A stretch of DNA of 64,000 nucleotides from Ancylobacter novellus (GTDB taxonomy: Bacteria; Pseudomonadota; Alphaproteobacteria; Rhizobiales; Xanthobacteraceae). The DNA lies in contig QFQD01000006.1 of NCBI GenBank assembly GCA_003241485.1, positions 72,583 through 136,582 on the forward strand. The letters are read 5' to 3'. The position numbers and the translations under genes are program-made. The notes under the pieces were generated by a model. It saw only the letters and a list, made by a program, of their open reading frames with translations. It was not told where the DNA came from and ran no database searches. Shown here one piece after another: positions 8,933 through 17,711 of the stretch (its first letter is position 1; each line of letters starts with the position of its first letter).

Positions 8933-10405
8933 ATGTCCGCCGTGAATGCCCCCACTGTCAGCTATCCCGACGTCCTCCTGTTCATTGATGGTCAGTGGCG
9001 CGAAGGCACGGGGCAGGACGGCAAGCCGGCGAACCAGCCCATCATCAATCCCGCGACGGAAGAAGTGATCGGCACCCTCGCCCATGCCAGCCGCGCCGAC
9101 CTCGATGCCGCGCTGGTCGCGGCCGAGCGCGGCTTCGCGACCTGGCGCCATGTCGCCGCGCATGAGCGCTACAAGCTGATGCGCAAGGCGGCCGAGATCC
9201 TGCGCGAGCGCGCGGAGGAAATCTCCACCATCATGACGATGGAACAGGGCAAGCCGCTGTTCGAGGCGCGCGTGGAGACGATGGCCGCCGCCGACATCAT
9301 CGACTGGTTCGCCGAGGAAGCCCGCCGCATCTATGGCCGCGTCATCGCCCCGCGCGCGGCCGGTGTCGAGCAGGTCGTGCACAAGGAACCGGTCGGCGTC
9401 GTCGCGGCGTTCACGCCGTGGAACTTCCCGATCAATCAGGCGGTGCGCAAGATTTCCGCCGCGCTCGCTGCCGGCTGCTCCGTCATCCTGAAGGGCCCGG
9501 AGGAAACCCCCGCCTCCTGCGCCGCGCTGGTCAAGGCCTACGAGGATGCCGGCCTGCCCAAGGGCGTCATCAACCTCGTCTTCGGCGTGCCGTCGGAAAT
9601 CTCCGGCTATCTCATCCCGCACCCGATCGTGAAGAAGATCACCTTCACCGGCTCGACCGTGGTCGGCAAGCAGCTGACCGCGCTCGCCGGCGCGCATATG
9701 AAGCGCGTCACCATGGAGCTGGGCGGCCACGCCCCGGCCGTGGTGTTCGAGGATGCCGACGTCGACCACGCGGTGAAGCTGCTGTCCGGCGCGAAGTTCC
9801 GCAATGCCGGGCAGGTCTGCGTCTCGCCGACCCGCTTCCTCGTGCATGAGGACATCTATGCGCGCTTCGTCGACGGTTTCGTCGCGGCGGTGCAGGGCGT
9901 GAAGGTCGGCAACGGCCTCGACGCGGATGTGCGCATGGGGCCGCTCGCCAATTCCCGCCGCGTCGAGGCGATGGAAACCCTCACCGCCGACGCCATTGCC
10001 AAGGGCGCGACGCTGCGCACAGGCGGCGCCCGGCTCGGCAACAAGGGCTATTTCTTCCAGCCCACCGTGCTGACCGACCTGTCACCGGACGCCCGCATCC
10101 TCAATGAAGAGCCCTTCGGCCCGATCGTGCCGATCCAGCCCTTCACCTCCACCGAGGCGGTGATCGAGGAAGCCAATCGGCTGCCCTACGGCCTCGCCGC
10201 CTATGCCTACACCACCTCGGCCAAGCGCGCCGACGAGTTCGCCCGCCGGGTGGAAAGCGGCATGGTGTCGATCAACCATCACGGCCTCGCCCTGCCCGAG
10301 ACGCCGTTCGGCGGCATCAAGGATTCCGGCTATGGCTCGGAAGGCGGCATCGAGGCCATCGAGGCCTATGTGAACACCAAGTTCGTCACTCAGTTCGGCC
10401 TGTGA
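8933..10405 (+). CDS. NAD(P)-dependent aldehyde dehydrogenase, succinate-semialdehyde type
   Basis: Aldehyde dehydrogenase superfamily enzyme of 490 residues that oxidises an aldehyde to the acid. Visible motifs are the cofactor-site signature TPWNFPINQ, FTGSTVVGKQ, the general base Glu262 in ELGGHAP, the catalytic nucleophile Cys296 in GQVCVSPTRF, and NEEPFGPIVPI. The overall pattern resembles succinate-semialdehyde dehydrogenases, but related specificities cannot be excluded. I use ATG 8933 because the family begins there. A GTG at 8879 in the same frame has a much stronger Shine-Dalgarno (AAGGAGG about 6 bases upstream) and would add 18 residues (MCATPPAGARPRPFPRFA). It is a single gene between ftsK and the EamA pair. 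Confidence 0.87.
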   Translation: MSAVNAPTVSYPDVLLFIDGQWREGTGQDGKPANQPIINPATEEVIGTLAHASRADLDAALVAAERGFATWRHVAAHERYKLMRKAAEILRERAEEISTIMTMEQGKPLFEARVETMAAADIIDWFAEEARRIYGRVIAPRAAGVEQVVHKEPVGVVAAFTPWNFPINQAVRKISAALAAGCSVILKGPEETPASCAALVKAYEDAGLPKGVINLVFGVPSEISGYLIPHPIVKKITFTGSTVVGKQLTALAGAHMKRVTMELGGHAPAVVFEDADVDHAVKLLSGAKFRNAGQVCVSPTRFLVHEDIYARFVDGFVAAVQGVKVGNGLDADVRMGPLANSRRVEAMETLTADAIAKGATLRTGGARLGNKGYFFQPTVLTDLSPDARILNEEPFGPIVPIQPFTSTEAVIEEANRLPYGLAAYAYTTSAKRADEFARRVESGMVSINHHGLALPETPFGGIKDSGYGSEGGIEAIEAYVNTKFVTQFGL

Positions 10406-10517
10406 GGCCCGGCGGGTGCGGGCGCCCCCGTCGCGGCCCGCCTCCGCGAAACGACATCGGCAGATCGGGGGAAATGCGGTACTAAAGTAGAGGCCCGCAT
10501 TTCCCTCCGGCTCTGCC

Positions 10518-11357
10518 ATGGACCTCACCGTCTTTCTGGTCGTGCTCCTTTCCGCCCTCATGCAGGCGGGGTGGAACGTGATCCTCAAGATCCGCCTCGA
10601 CCCCTTCAGCGCGCTGGTGCTGGTCGGCATCTGCGGCGGCATCGCCGCGCTGCCCTTCGCGCTGTGGCTCGGCCCGCCCGATGCGGCGGTGGTGCCGTGG
10701 ATCGGCCTGTCAGTCGTGTGCCACCTCTCCTATTACGCCTTCATCATCGGCGCCTATACGCGCGCCGATCTCGGCATGGCCTATCCGGTAGCCCGCGGCA
10801 GCGCGCTGCTGATGACGGCGGCGGTGGCGATCTTCGTGCTGGCCGAGCCCATCGGCCTCATCGGCGTCACGGGCATCGTGCTGCTGGCCGCGAGCGTGCT
10901 GCTCATGGCCCGGCACGCGATCGGCCAGAGGATGGAGGCGGCCGGGCTGCTGCTGGCGCTTGGCTCGGGCGTCTCGGTCACCGGCTTCACCATCATCGAC
11001 GGTACCGCCGCGCGCATCGCCGGCTCGGCCAATGCGTATACGACCTGGCTGTTCGTCTGCGATGCCGTGGTCATCCTTGCCCTCGTGCTCGCGTGGAAGG
11101 GCCCGCGCGCGCTGAAGCCCATGCTCGGCTTCCTGCCCCTCGGCATGCTCGGCGGGAGCATGCTGTTCGTGAGCTACTGGCTCTCGGTCTGGGCAATGAC
11201 GCAGGCGCCCATCGGCCTCGTCACCGCCGTGCGCGAATCCAGCGTGCTGTTCGGCGCGATCATGGCGGTGACGCTGCTGCGCGAACCGCTGCGCGCCGAT
11301 CGCGTGGTCGCCGCCGTTCTGGTGGTCGCCGGGCTGACGCTGATCAAGTTGCACTGA
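10518..11357 (+). CDS. EamA/DMT-family transporter, first of tandem pair
   Basis: A 279-residue integral membrane protein with about ten helices in two EamA repeats, the drug/metabolite transporter fold. The N-terminus (QAGWNVILKIRLDPF) and the C-terminal repeat (APIGLVTAVRESSVLFGAIM) are conserved with the next gene, and both proteins end in AGLTLIKLH. The substrate is unknown; family members export amino acids or other metabolites. ATG 10518 begins directly at the first helix. Confidence 0.88.
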   Translation: MDLTVFLVVLLSALMQAGWNVILKIRLDPFSALVLVGICGGIAALPFALWLGPPDAAVVPWIGLSVVCHLSYYAFIIGAYTRADLGMAYPVARGSALLMTAAVAIFVLAEPIGLIGVTGIVLLAASVLLMARHAIGQRMEAAGLLLALGSGVSVTGFTIIDGTAARIAGSANAYTTWLFVCDAVVILALVLAWKGPRALKPMLGFLPLGMLGGSMLFVSYWLSVWAMTQAPIGLVTAVRESSVLFGAIMAVTLLREPLRADRVVAAVLVVAGLTLIKLH

Positions 11358-11429
11358 ACTGACGCTCGGCACGCCGCGCGGAATCGGCTATTGCAGCGCG
11401 GCCTCTTCCTCCCGCCGGCGTGTCGTTCA

Positions 11430-12272
11430 ATGGAACCCAGCGTGTTCATGGCGGTCATCGCCGCCGCCGCGATGCACGCGGGCTGGAACGCCATCCTGAA
11501 AATCCGGCTCGACCCGTTCATCGCCGTCGTGCTGGTGAACGCGGCCTGCGGCGTCATCGCCCTGCCGGCGGCGCTCTATTTCGGCCTGCCGGAGCTGCAT
11601 GTCTGGCCGTGGATCGTCGCCTCGATCCTCATCCACCTCGTCTACTACCTGACGCTGAGCGGCGCCTACCGGCTGGCGGATATGGGGCTCGTCTACCCCA
11701 TCGCGCGCGGCAGCGCGCCGCTGATGACCACGATCCTCTCGGTCACGCTGGTCGGTGAGGCGGTCGACGCGCAGGGCTTTCTCGGCGTCCTGCTTCTTGC
11801 CGTCGGCATCCTCGCCATCGCCTGGCGCCGCAAGGGGCTGGCGGCGCTGAACGGCACGGCGCTGCGCCTCGCGCTCACCTGCGGCGTCAGCATCACCGCC
11901 TATACGCTGGTGGACGGCCTCGGCGCCCGCGCCGCCGGCAATCCGCACCTTTATTCCTCCTGGCTGTTCGTGATGGACAGCTTGCTGATCACGCTGTTCG
12001 GGCTAGCCTGGAAGGGACCGCGCGCCTTGAAGCCGGCGCTCTCCTTCATCGGGCCGGGCTTTGCCGGCGGGGCGATGTCGCTCGCGGCCTACTGGATTTC
12101 GATCTGGGCCATGACGAAGGCGCCGATCGGGCTGGTCGCCGCCGTGCGTGAATCGAGCGTGCTGTTCGGCGCCATCATCGCCGTGGTGGTGCTGCGGGAA
12201 CCGCTGCGCGCCGAGCGCCTCGTCGCCGCCGTGCTCATCGTCGCCGGCCTGACGCTGATAAAGCTGCACTGA
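11430..12272 (+). CDS. EamA/DMT-family transporter, second of tandem pair
   Basis: A 280-residue paralogue of the preceding gene, colinear over its whole length (HAGWNAILKIRLDPF, then APIGLVAAVRESSVLFGAII, ending AGLTLIKLH). ATG 11430 was chosen because it aligns exactly with the start of the first copy; an upstream ATG at 11391 would add 13 unrelated residues. The 72 bp gap between the copies leaves little room for a separate promoter, so cotranscription is likely. The two may work as a pair or have diverged in substrate. Confidence 0.88.
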   Translation: MEPSVFMAVIAAAAMHAGWNAILKIRLDPFIAVVLVNAACGVIALPAALYFGLPELHVWPWIVASILIHLVYYLTLSGAYRLADMGLVYPIARGSAPLMTTILSVTLVGEAVDAQGFLGVLLLAVGILAIAWRRKGLAALNGTALRLALTCGVSITAYTLVDGLGARAAGNPHLYSSWLFVMDSLLITLFGLAWKGPRALKPALSFIGPGFAGGAMSLAAYWISIWAMTKAPIGLVAAVRESSVLFGAIIAVVVLREPLRAERLVAAVLIVAGLTLIKLH

Positions 12273-12309
12273 ATTCGCCCTCGGCCCGCGGCTGTGCTCC
12301 ATTGCGCCG

Positions 12310-13635
12310 ATGAACGCGACGTCCAGCCTCACGATTCGCCCGGTCCTGCCGGAGGAAGCCTTCGCCGGTCCCCTCGCCACGGTGCGCGAGGGTGCGCCGG
12401 TCATCATGGTTCTCGGCGGCGCCGGCACCGGCAAGACCACCTTCCTGCAGGCGCTGCGCAGGATCGGCGGCAGCCGGCAGGCCTTTCTCGCCCCGACCGG
12501 CGTTGCCGCGCTTCAGCTCGGCGGGCAGACGGTGCATTCCTTCTTCGGCCTGCCCCCGCGCCTCGTCGACCCCGACCAGGTCAAGCCGCGCTCGCCCAAG
12601 CGCACCCTGATGAAGAAGCTGGAGCGGCTGGTCATCGACGAGGTGTCGATGGTGCGCGCGGATGTGCTCGACGCCGTGGACCGCTGCCTGCGCATCGCGC
12701 GCGGCAATCCGGAGCCGTTCGGCGGCGTGCAGGTCGTGCTGGTCGGCGACTTCCTGCAGCTGCCGCCGGTGGTGCCGCAGGCGGAACGCGAGATACTCGC
12801 CCATTTCGGCTATGAGGGCCCCTTCGCCTTCGACGCGCGCGTGCTGAAAGAGGTCGAGGTGGCGCGCCTGCCGTTCACGCAGGTCTATCGCCAGACCGAC
12901 GAGGACTTCGTCACCCATCTCGCCAATCTGCGCGCCGGCCGGGAAGTTCCCCACGCTGTCGCCGCTATCAACGAGGCCTCGTTCCGCGAGCACAGGCAGG
13001 GCCGCATCCCCGTGGTGCTCGCCCCGACCAACAGCCGGGTCGATGCCTATAACCGGCGCGGCCTGGAAGCGCTCGCCGATGACGGGCGGGCCTATGAGGG
13101 CAAGAGCGAGGGCGAGTTCGACCTCGCCAATGATCGCCTGCCCGTGCCCGAGACGCTGGTGCTGAAGGTGGGCGCCCGCGTCATGATGGTGCGCAACGAT
13201 CCCGAGAAGCAGTGGGTCAACGGCTCGGTCGGCACCATCATCGGGCTGGCACATGACCGCGCCTTCGTCCGACTCGATTCCGGCGGCGTGGTGGAGATCG
13301 AGCGCACCAGCTGGGAGCGCATCCGCTACGACTGGGACGACGCCACCGGGCAGGTGGCGGCCAAGGTGGTCGGCTCCTACACCCAGCTGCCGCTGGTACC
13401 GGCATGGGCCGTGACCGTGCACAAGGCGCAGGGACTGACGCTCGAAGACGTGCGCATCGACTTCGACACCGGCACCTTCGCCGCCGGCCAGGCCTATGTC
13501 GCGCTGTCGCGGGCGCGCTCGCTGGCGGGGCTCTCGCTCGCCCGGCCGTTGCGCACCTCCGATATCCGGATCAGCCGGCGGGTTGCCGAGTTCAATCACG
13601 CCTTCGAGACGGACACCGCGTTGTTGCGGGGATAA
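12310..13635 (+). CDS. Pif1-like superfamily 1B DNA helicase
   Basis: A 441-residue ATPase with Walker A GGAGTGKTTF at about residue 36, motif Ia (FLAPTGVAALQLGGQTVHSFFGLP), Walker B RLVIDEVSMV at about 106, motif III VVLVGDFLQLPPVV, and C-terminal UvrD-like motifs AVTVHKAQGLTLEDV and YVALSRARSLAGL. This is the order of Pif1/RecD2 helicases that move 5' to 3' on single-stranded DNA. It has no extra N- or C-terminal domain. ATG 12310 begins 37 bp after the EamA pair. The cellular role is inferred: genome maintenance, R-loop or G-quadruplex removal. Confidence 0.85.
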   Translation: MNATSSLTIRPVLPEEAFAGPLATVREGAPVIMVLGGAGTGKTTFLQALRRIGGSRQAFLAPTGVAALQLGGQTVHSFFGLPPRLVDPDQVKPRSPKRTLMKKLERLVIDEVSMVRADVLDAVDRCLRIARGNPEPFGGVQVVLVGDFLQLPPVVPQAEREILAHFGYEGPFAFDARVLKEVEVARLPFTQVYRQTDEDFVTHLANLRAGREVPHAVAAINEASFREHRQGRIPVVLAPTNSRVDAYNRRGLEALADDGRAYEGKSEGEFDLANDRLPVPETLVLKVGARVMMVRNDPEKQWVNGSVGTIIGLAHDRAFVRLDSGGVVEIERTSWERIRYDWDDATGQVAAKVVGSYTQLPLVPAWAVTVHKAQGLTLEDVRIDFDTGTFAAGQAYVALSRARSLAGLSLARPLRTSDIRISRRVAEFNHAFETDTALLRG

Positions 13636-13647
13636 TTCCCAACCGGC

Positions 13648-13675
13648 TTTACTTAATTCATATTCTTGATAGATT
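13648..13675 (+). promoter_or_regulatory. Possible sigma-70 promoter for the 49-residue ORF
   Basis: TTTACT and TAGATT are separated by 16 bases in a locally AT-rich stretch, 24 bp before the small membrane-protein gene. The hexamers match only partly. Confidence 0.3.
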
Positions 13676-13699
13676 AAGGGCGACCGTGAGAGGAAGCCC

Positions 13700-13849
13700 A
13701 TGAGCCAGACCAGCCTTCGCCGCTACCGCGACAAGCTCCTGTTCGCGCTCGCTTATGGCGCTGTGATCGGGGCTGTTCTGTTCGCGCACCCTTTCAAGCA
13801 GGACGCGCCGGCCCCGACTGTCATCGGCGCCGCCGACATCGTGCGGTGA
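13700..13849 (+). CDS. Small single-helix membrane protein (49 residues)
   Basis: An unrecognised small gene with start ATG 13700 and stop TGA at 13847. The start has a good ribosome-binding site (GAGAGGAAG) 4-5 bases upstream. The protein has a basic N-terminus (SLRRYRDK), one hydrophobic helix (about residues 13-28, LLFALAYGAVIGAVLF) and a short polar tail. Base composition and third-position GC match the neighbours. It sits between the Pif1-like helicase and the Rrf2 regulator and has its own candidate promoter. No function can be assigned. Confidence 0.55.
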   Translation: MSQTSLRRYRDKLLFALAYGAVIGAVLFAHPFKQDAPAPTVIGAADIVR

Positions 13850-13942
13850 ATTCGCTCTGGTAAAAGTCCGGCCCGTCTATCATCTATATAGCGTGTTACG
13901 GACGTGGATTCTCTGCGGCCGTCCGTGAGGTTGCAGGCGGAC

Positions 13943-14392
13943 ATGCTGACGAACAAGGGCAAATACGGCCTCAAGGCCATGCTGTTTCTGGCCCGGCTCG
14001 AACCCGGCTCCAGCGCCATGGGCCAGGAAATCGCCACCGCCAACAACATCCCCAAGAAGTTCCTCGACGCGATCCTGCTGGAACTGCGCAATGCCGGCAT
14101 GCTGCGCTCGAAGAAGGGCCCGGGCGGCGGCTACGCGCTCGCCAAGGCCCCGCGCGACATCCGCATCGGCCACATCATCCGCACGCTCGACGGCCCGCTG
14201 GCGCCGATCAACTGCGCCAGCAAGAGCGCCTACGTGCCGTGCCAGGACTGCGAGGACCTGAAGACCTGCTCGGTGCGCATCACCATGAGCAAGGTGCGCG
14301 ACGCCATGTCGGACATTCTCGACGGCATGTCGCTGCAGGACATGATCGTGTTCGCCGAAACCCCGAACGCCGACCTGATGTACAACATCTGA
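13943..14392 (+). CDS. Rrf2-family transcriptional regulator with four cysteines
   Basis: A 149-residue winged-helix regulator of the Rrf2 family. The DNA-binding part is MLTNKGKYGLKAMLFLARL through the wing KKGPGGGYALAKAP. The C-terminal half has Cys91, Cys100, Cys103 and Cys109. Rrf2 members that bind an iron-sulfur cluster (IscR, NsrR, RirA) use three cysteines in this region; the spacing here (C-x8-C-x2-C-x5-C) suggests metal or cluster sensing, but this is inference. I chose ATG 13943, where the family starts, rather than the in-frame ATG 13904. A TATATA run around 13885 may be part of its promoter. No obvious target operon is adjacent. Confidence 0.88.
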   Translation: MLTNKGKYGLKAMLFLARLEPGSSAMGQEIATANNIPKKFLDAILLELRNAGMLRSKKGPGGGYALAKAPRDIRIGHIIRTLDGPLAPINCASKSAYVPCQDCEDLKTCSVRITMSKVRDAMSDILDGMSLQDMIVFAETPNADLMYNI

Positions 14393-14443
14393 GCGGGCGG
14401 CAACGTTGTCGCCCGGCCGGACGGCGCTCCTGCCGGCGCCCGA

Positions 14444-14472
14444 TCCCGGATCAGCCTGTCGGCCGTCCGGGA
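14444..14472. repeat. REP-like palindrome, copy 2
   Basis: TCCCGGA and TCCGGGA arms flank a short spacer between the convergent Rrf2 and glutaryl-CoA dehydrogenase genes. A separate inverted repeat (CGGGCGGCAAC with GTTGTCGCCCG, one G-U pair) lies just upstream near 14395, so the gap could end transcription from both sides. Confidence 0.5.
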
Positions 14473-14493
14473 TGAGGTTCTAGGAACGCGGCC

Positions 14494-15729
14494 TCAGAAG
14501 AACGCCTGATGCCCGGTGATCGCGCGGCCGAGGATCAGCGCGTGGATGTCGTGCGTGCCCTCATAGGTGTTCACCGTCTCCAGGTTCACCATGTGGCGCA
14601 TGACCGGATATTCCGACGAGATGCCGTTGCCGCCGTGCATGTCGCGCGCGAGGCGGGCAATGTCCAACGCCTTGCCGCAATTGTTGCGCTTCAGCATGGA
14701 GATGGCCTCGACCGGCAGTTCGCCCGCATCGAACAGCCGCCCGACACGCAGGGCGAGCTGCAGCCCGAGCGTGATCTCGGTTTCCATGTCGGCGAGCTTC
14801 TTCTGGATCAGCTGGTTCGCCGCCAGCGGCTTGCCGAACTGCTTGCGGTCCAGCGTGTAGCTGCGCGCCGCCGCGAAACAGGCTTCGGCCGCGCCCATCG
14901 TGCCCCAGCCAATGCCGTAGCGGGCGCGATTGAGGCAGCCGAACGGGCCCTTGAGCCCCGCCACGTCCAGGAGGTTCTCCTCGGGGATCTCCACGCCGTC
15001 CAGCACGATCTCGCCGGTGATGGAGGCGCGCAGCGAGAGCTTGCCCTCGATCTTCGGCGTGCTGAAACCCTTCATTCCGCGCTCGACCAGGAAGCCGCGG
15101 ATTTCGTTGTCATGCGCGGCGGACTTGCCCCACACCACCGCGACATCGGCGATGGGCGAATTGGTGATCCACATCTTGGTGCCGGTCAGGCGATAGCCGC
15201 CGTCGATCTTCTCCGCGCGGGTGCGCATGCCGGCGGGGTCGGAGCCGGCATCGGGCTCGGTCAGGCCGAAGCAGCCGATCCACTCGCCGGTGGCGAGCTT
15301 GGGCAGGAACTTTCGCTTCTGGGCTTCGGTGCCATAGGCGTTGATCGGGTGCATCACCAGCGAGGACTGCACGCTCATCGCCGAGCGGTAACCGGAATCG
15401 ACCCGCTCCACCTCGCGGGCGACCAGCCCATACGAGACATAGCCGAGGCCGGCGCCGCCGAACTCCTCGGGAATGGTCGGGCCGAGCAGTCCCAGCTCGC
15501 CCATCTCGCTCATGATCTCGCGGTCGAAGCGTTCATCGACATAGGCGGAGACGATGCGCGGCAGCAGCTTTTCCTGTGCATAATCACGCGCGGTGTCGCG
15601 TACCAGTCGTTCCTCTTCCGTCAGCTGTCCGTCGAGATCGAGAGGATCTGCCCAATCGAAGTCGACGCGCTTCGCGGATGCGACGGAGTGGGAAGCGGCG
15701 GCGGAAGCGGAGGACGGCGCGGCACTCAT
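14494..15729 (-). CDS. gcdH: Glutaryl-CoA dehydrogenase
   Basis: Acyl-CoA dehydrogenase of 411 residues that oxidises and decarboxylates glutaryl-CoA to crotonyl-CoA in lysine, hydroxylysine and tryptophan breakdown. The N-terminus FDWADPLDLDGQLTEEERL and the C-terminal motif NTYEGTHDIHALILGRAITG with catalytic Glu390 are diagnostic of GcdH rather than straight-chain acyl-CoA dehydrogenases. FAD-binding strands are seen in GCFGLTEPDAGSDPAGM and WITNSPIADVAVVW. ATG 15729 precedes an Ala/Ser-rich leader of about 20 residues. It is convergent with the Rrf2 gene and divergent from dppA. Confidence 0.93.
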   Translation of the reverse strand: MSAAPSSASAAASHSVASAKRVDFDWADPLDLDGQLTEEERLVRDTARDYAQEKLLPRIVSAYVDERFDREIMSEMGELGLLGPTIPEEFGGAGLGYVSYGLVAREVERVDSGYRSAMSVQSSLVMHPINAYGTEAQKRKFLPKLATGEWIGCFGLTEPDAGSDPAGMRTRAEKIDGGYRLTGTKMWITNSPIADVAVVWGKSAAHDNEIRGFLVERGMKGFSTPKIEGKLSLRASITGEIVLDGVEIPEENLLDVAGLKGPFGCLNRARYGIGWGTMGAAEACFAAARSYTLDRKQFGKPLAANQLIQKKLADMETEITLGLQLALRVGRLFDAGELPVEAISMLKRNNCGKALDIARLARDMHGGNGISSEYPVMRHMVNLETVNTYEGTHDIHALILGRAITGHQAFF

Positions 15730-15999
15730 TTCATCGTTTCTCCTGGCCTTTCACCGACCCGGGCAGATCGGCTGCTTGCTCTTACAACTTCGCACGCCCG
15801 TGTGCACGCGGCGCCTGCCGTAAAGAACGTGTCGGCAACGCCGGAACGGTGCCGCATTAGCCCTTCGTCTAAGTACAGGGCGAGATTGCGCAATCCTCAT
15901 ACACATGCTTGAGTAGCTCAGGGGCGACGGTGAGGAAACAATAGGCCAGCCTGCGTATTAGGCATGCCAGCATCGTGCGCCTACGAGAGGGGATCTCAT

Positions 16000-17491
16000 A
16001 TGTCATCCATCAAGACCAAAGCGGTCATCGCGGCCGCGATGCTTACCGTGCTTTCCGCGCCCGCCTTCGCTGCCAAGACGCTTGTGTACTGCTCGGAAGG
16101 CAGCCCGGAAAATTTCACCCCGGCGCTCAACACCACCGGCACCAGCTTCGATGCCGCCCGCCCTGTGTACAATCAGCTCGTCGAGTTTGAGCGCGGCTCC
16201 ACCAAGGTGGTGCCTGGCCTCGCCGAGAGCTGGACGGTCAGCCCCGACGGCAAGGAGATCACCTTCAAGCTGCGCAAGGGCGTGAAGTTTCACTCCGGCG
16301 TCAACGGTTTCACCCCGACGCGCGACTTCAACGCCGACGACGTGATTTTCTCGTTCGAGCGCATGTGGAAGCCCGAGAATCCGTACCACAAGGTCACGGG
16401 CGGCGCTTACGACTACTTCAACGACATGAGCATGCCCGAGCTGCTCAAGTCGATCGACAAGGTCGACGACTACACGGTGAAGTTCGTGCTCACCGAGCCG
16501 AACTCGCCGATGCTGGCGAACCTTGCCATGGACTTCGCCACCATCCAGTCCAAGGAATATGCCGACGCCCGTTCTCCTTCGTGAACTACCAGAAGGACGC
16601 GGTCATCCGCTACAAGGCCAACCCGGCCTATTTCGCCGGCAAGTCGCCGCTCGACAACCTGGTCTTCGCCATCACGCCCGACGCGACCGCGCGCTACGCC
16701 AAGCTGAAAAAGGGCGAGTGCCATGTGATGATCGCGCCGAACCCGGCCGACATCGCCGGCCTGAACTCTCGTTCAACACGCAGAAGCCGCCCTTCGACAA
16801 GAAGGAAGTGCGCCAGGCGTTCAACATGGCGATCGACAAGGCCGCCATCATAAAGGACGTCTACCAGGGCGCCGGTCAGGCCGCGATCAACCCGATCCCG
16901 CCGACCATCTGGTCCTATAACAAGGACATCAAGGACTATCCGTTCGATCCGGCCAAGGCCAAGGAGATGCTGGCGGCGGCGGGCGTGAAGACCCCGCTCG
17001 AGATCGACCTGTGGTGGATGCCTGTGCAGCGCCCCTACAACCCGAACGCCAAGCGCATCGCCGAAATGATGCAGTCGGACCTCGCCAAGATCGGCGTCAA
17101 TGCCAAGCTCGTCTCCTATGAGTGGGGCGAGTACCGCAAGCGTCTCCAGCAGGGCGAGCACATGACCGGCCAGCTCGGCTGGACCGGCGACAATGGCGAT
17201 CCGGACAACTTCTTCTTCCTGCTCGGCTGCGCTGCCGCCCGTCCCGGCGGTCAGAACCTGTCCAAGTGGTGCAACAAGGAGTTCGACGACCTGATCACCA
17301 AGGCGAAGACCATTCCGGACGTGGCCGAGCGCACCAAGCTCTATGAGCAGGCGCAGGTCATCGTGAAGGAAGAGGCTCCCTGGTTCACCATCGCCCACTC
17401 GGTGGTTTACGAGCCGACCCGCAAGGAAGTGGTGGACTACAAGGTCAGCCCGCTCGGCCGCCACGACTTCTATGGCGTCGACCTGAAGTGA
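16000..17491 (+). pseudogene. dppA: Dipeptide ABC transporter binding protein, broken in two places
   Basis: Periplasmic substrate-binding protein of the DppA family. It starts at ATG 16000 (GAGGGGA 6 bases upstream) with a signal peptide ending near SAPAFA-A. The coding sequence runs in three successive frames. Frame one reads to KEYADA at about 16570. A second frame resumes with FSFVNYQKDAVIRYKANP and runs to ADIAGL at about 16765. A third frame resumes with FNTQKPPFDKKEV and reads to the stop at 17491. Compared with the E. coli DppA layout, about 18 and 17 residues are missing at the two joins, consistent with deletions of about 55 and 52 bases (both 1 modulo 3). Everything else is well conserved and the rest of the operon is intact, so this is either a recent double mutation or a sequence/assembly fault. 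Confidence 0.85.
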
Positions 17492-17553
17492 CCTGACGCC
17501 GGCGCGGGGGGCTGGAGCGCCCCGCCGGCGCCGTGCATACTCGAAACAGCCGC

Positions 17554-17606
17554 CAAGCCGCCGCCTTTACAAGGGCGGCGGCTTGTGCCGCAGGAAAAGC
17601 GGCACA
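17554..17606 (+). promoter_or_regulatory. Tandem hairpins between dppA and dppB
   Basis: First stem: 12 perfect pairs, 17554-17565 with 17574-17585, 8-base loop. Second stem: TGTGCCGC (17584-17591) with GCGGCACA (17599-17606), 7-base loop; the two share two bases and may compete. There is no T-run. Such stems after a binding-protein gene commonly stabilise its mRNA and lower permease expression. Confidence 0.55.
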
Positions 17607-17711
17607 GGCCGCGTCCCTTGAGACGCCGTTTTCTCCCCGCCCTGGACGCACCGACGCGTCCTCGCGTTCGTCGCGACGCCCGAGGCGGGACCTTTAGAGC
17701 CCGGGATATCA

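Noticed and set aside
16000..17491. Programmed frameshifting in dppA
   Set aside because: Residues are missing at both joins and no slippery sequence is seen; deletions explain the pattern better.
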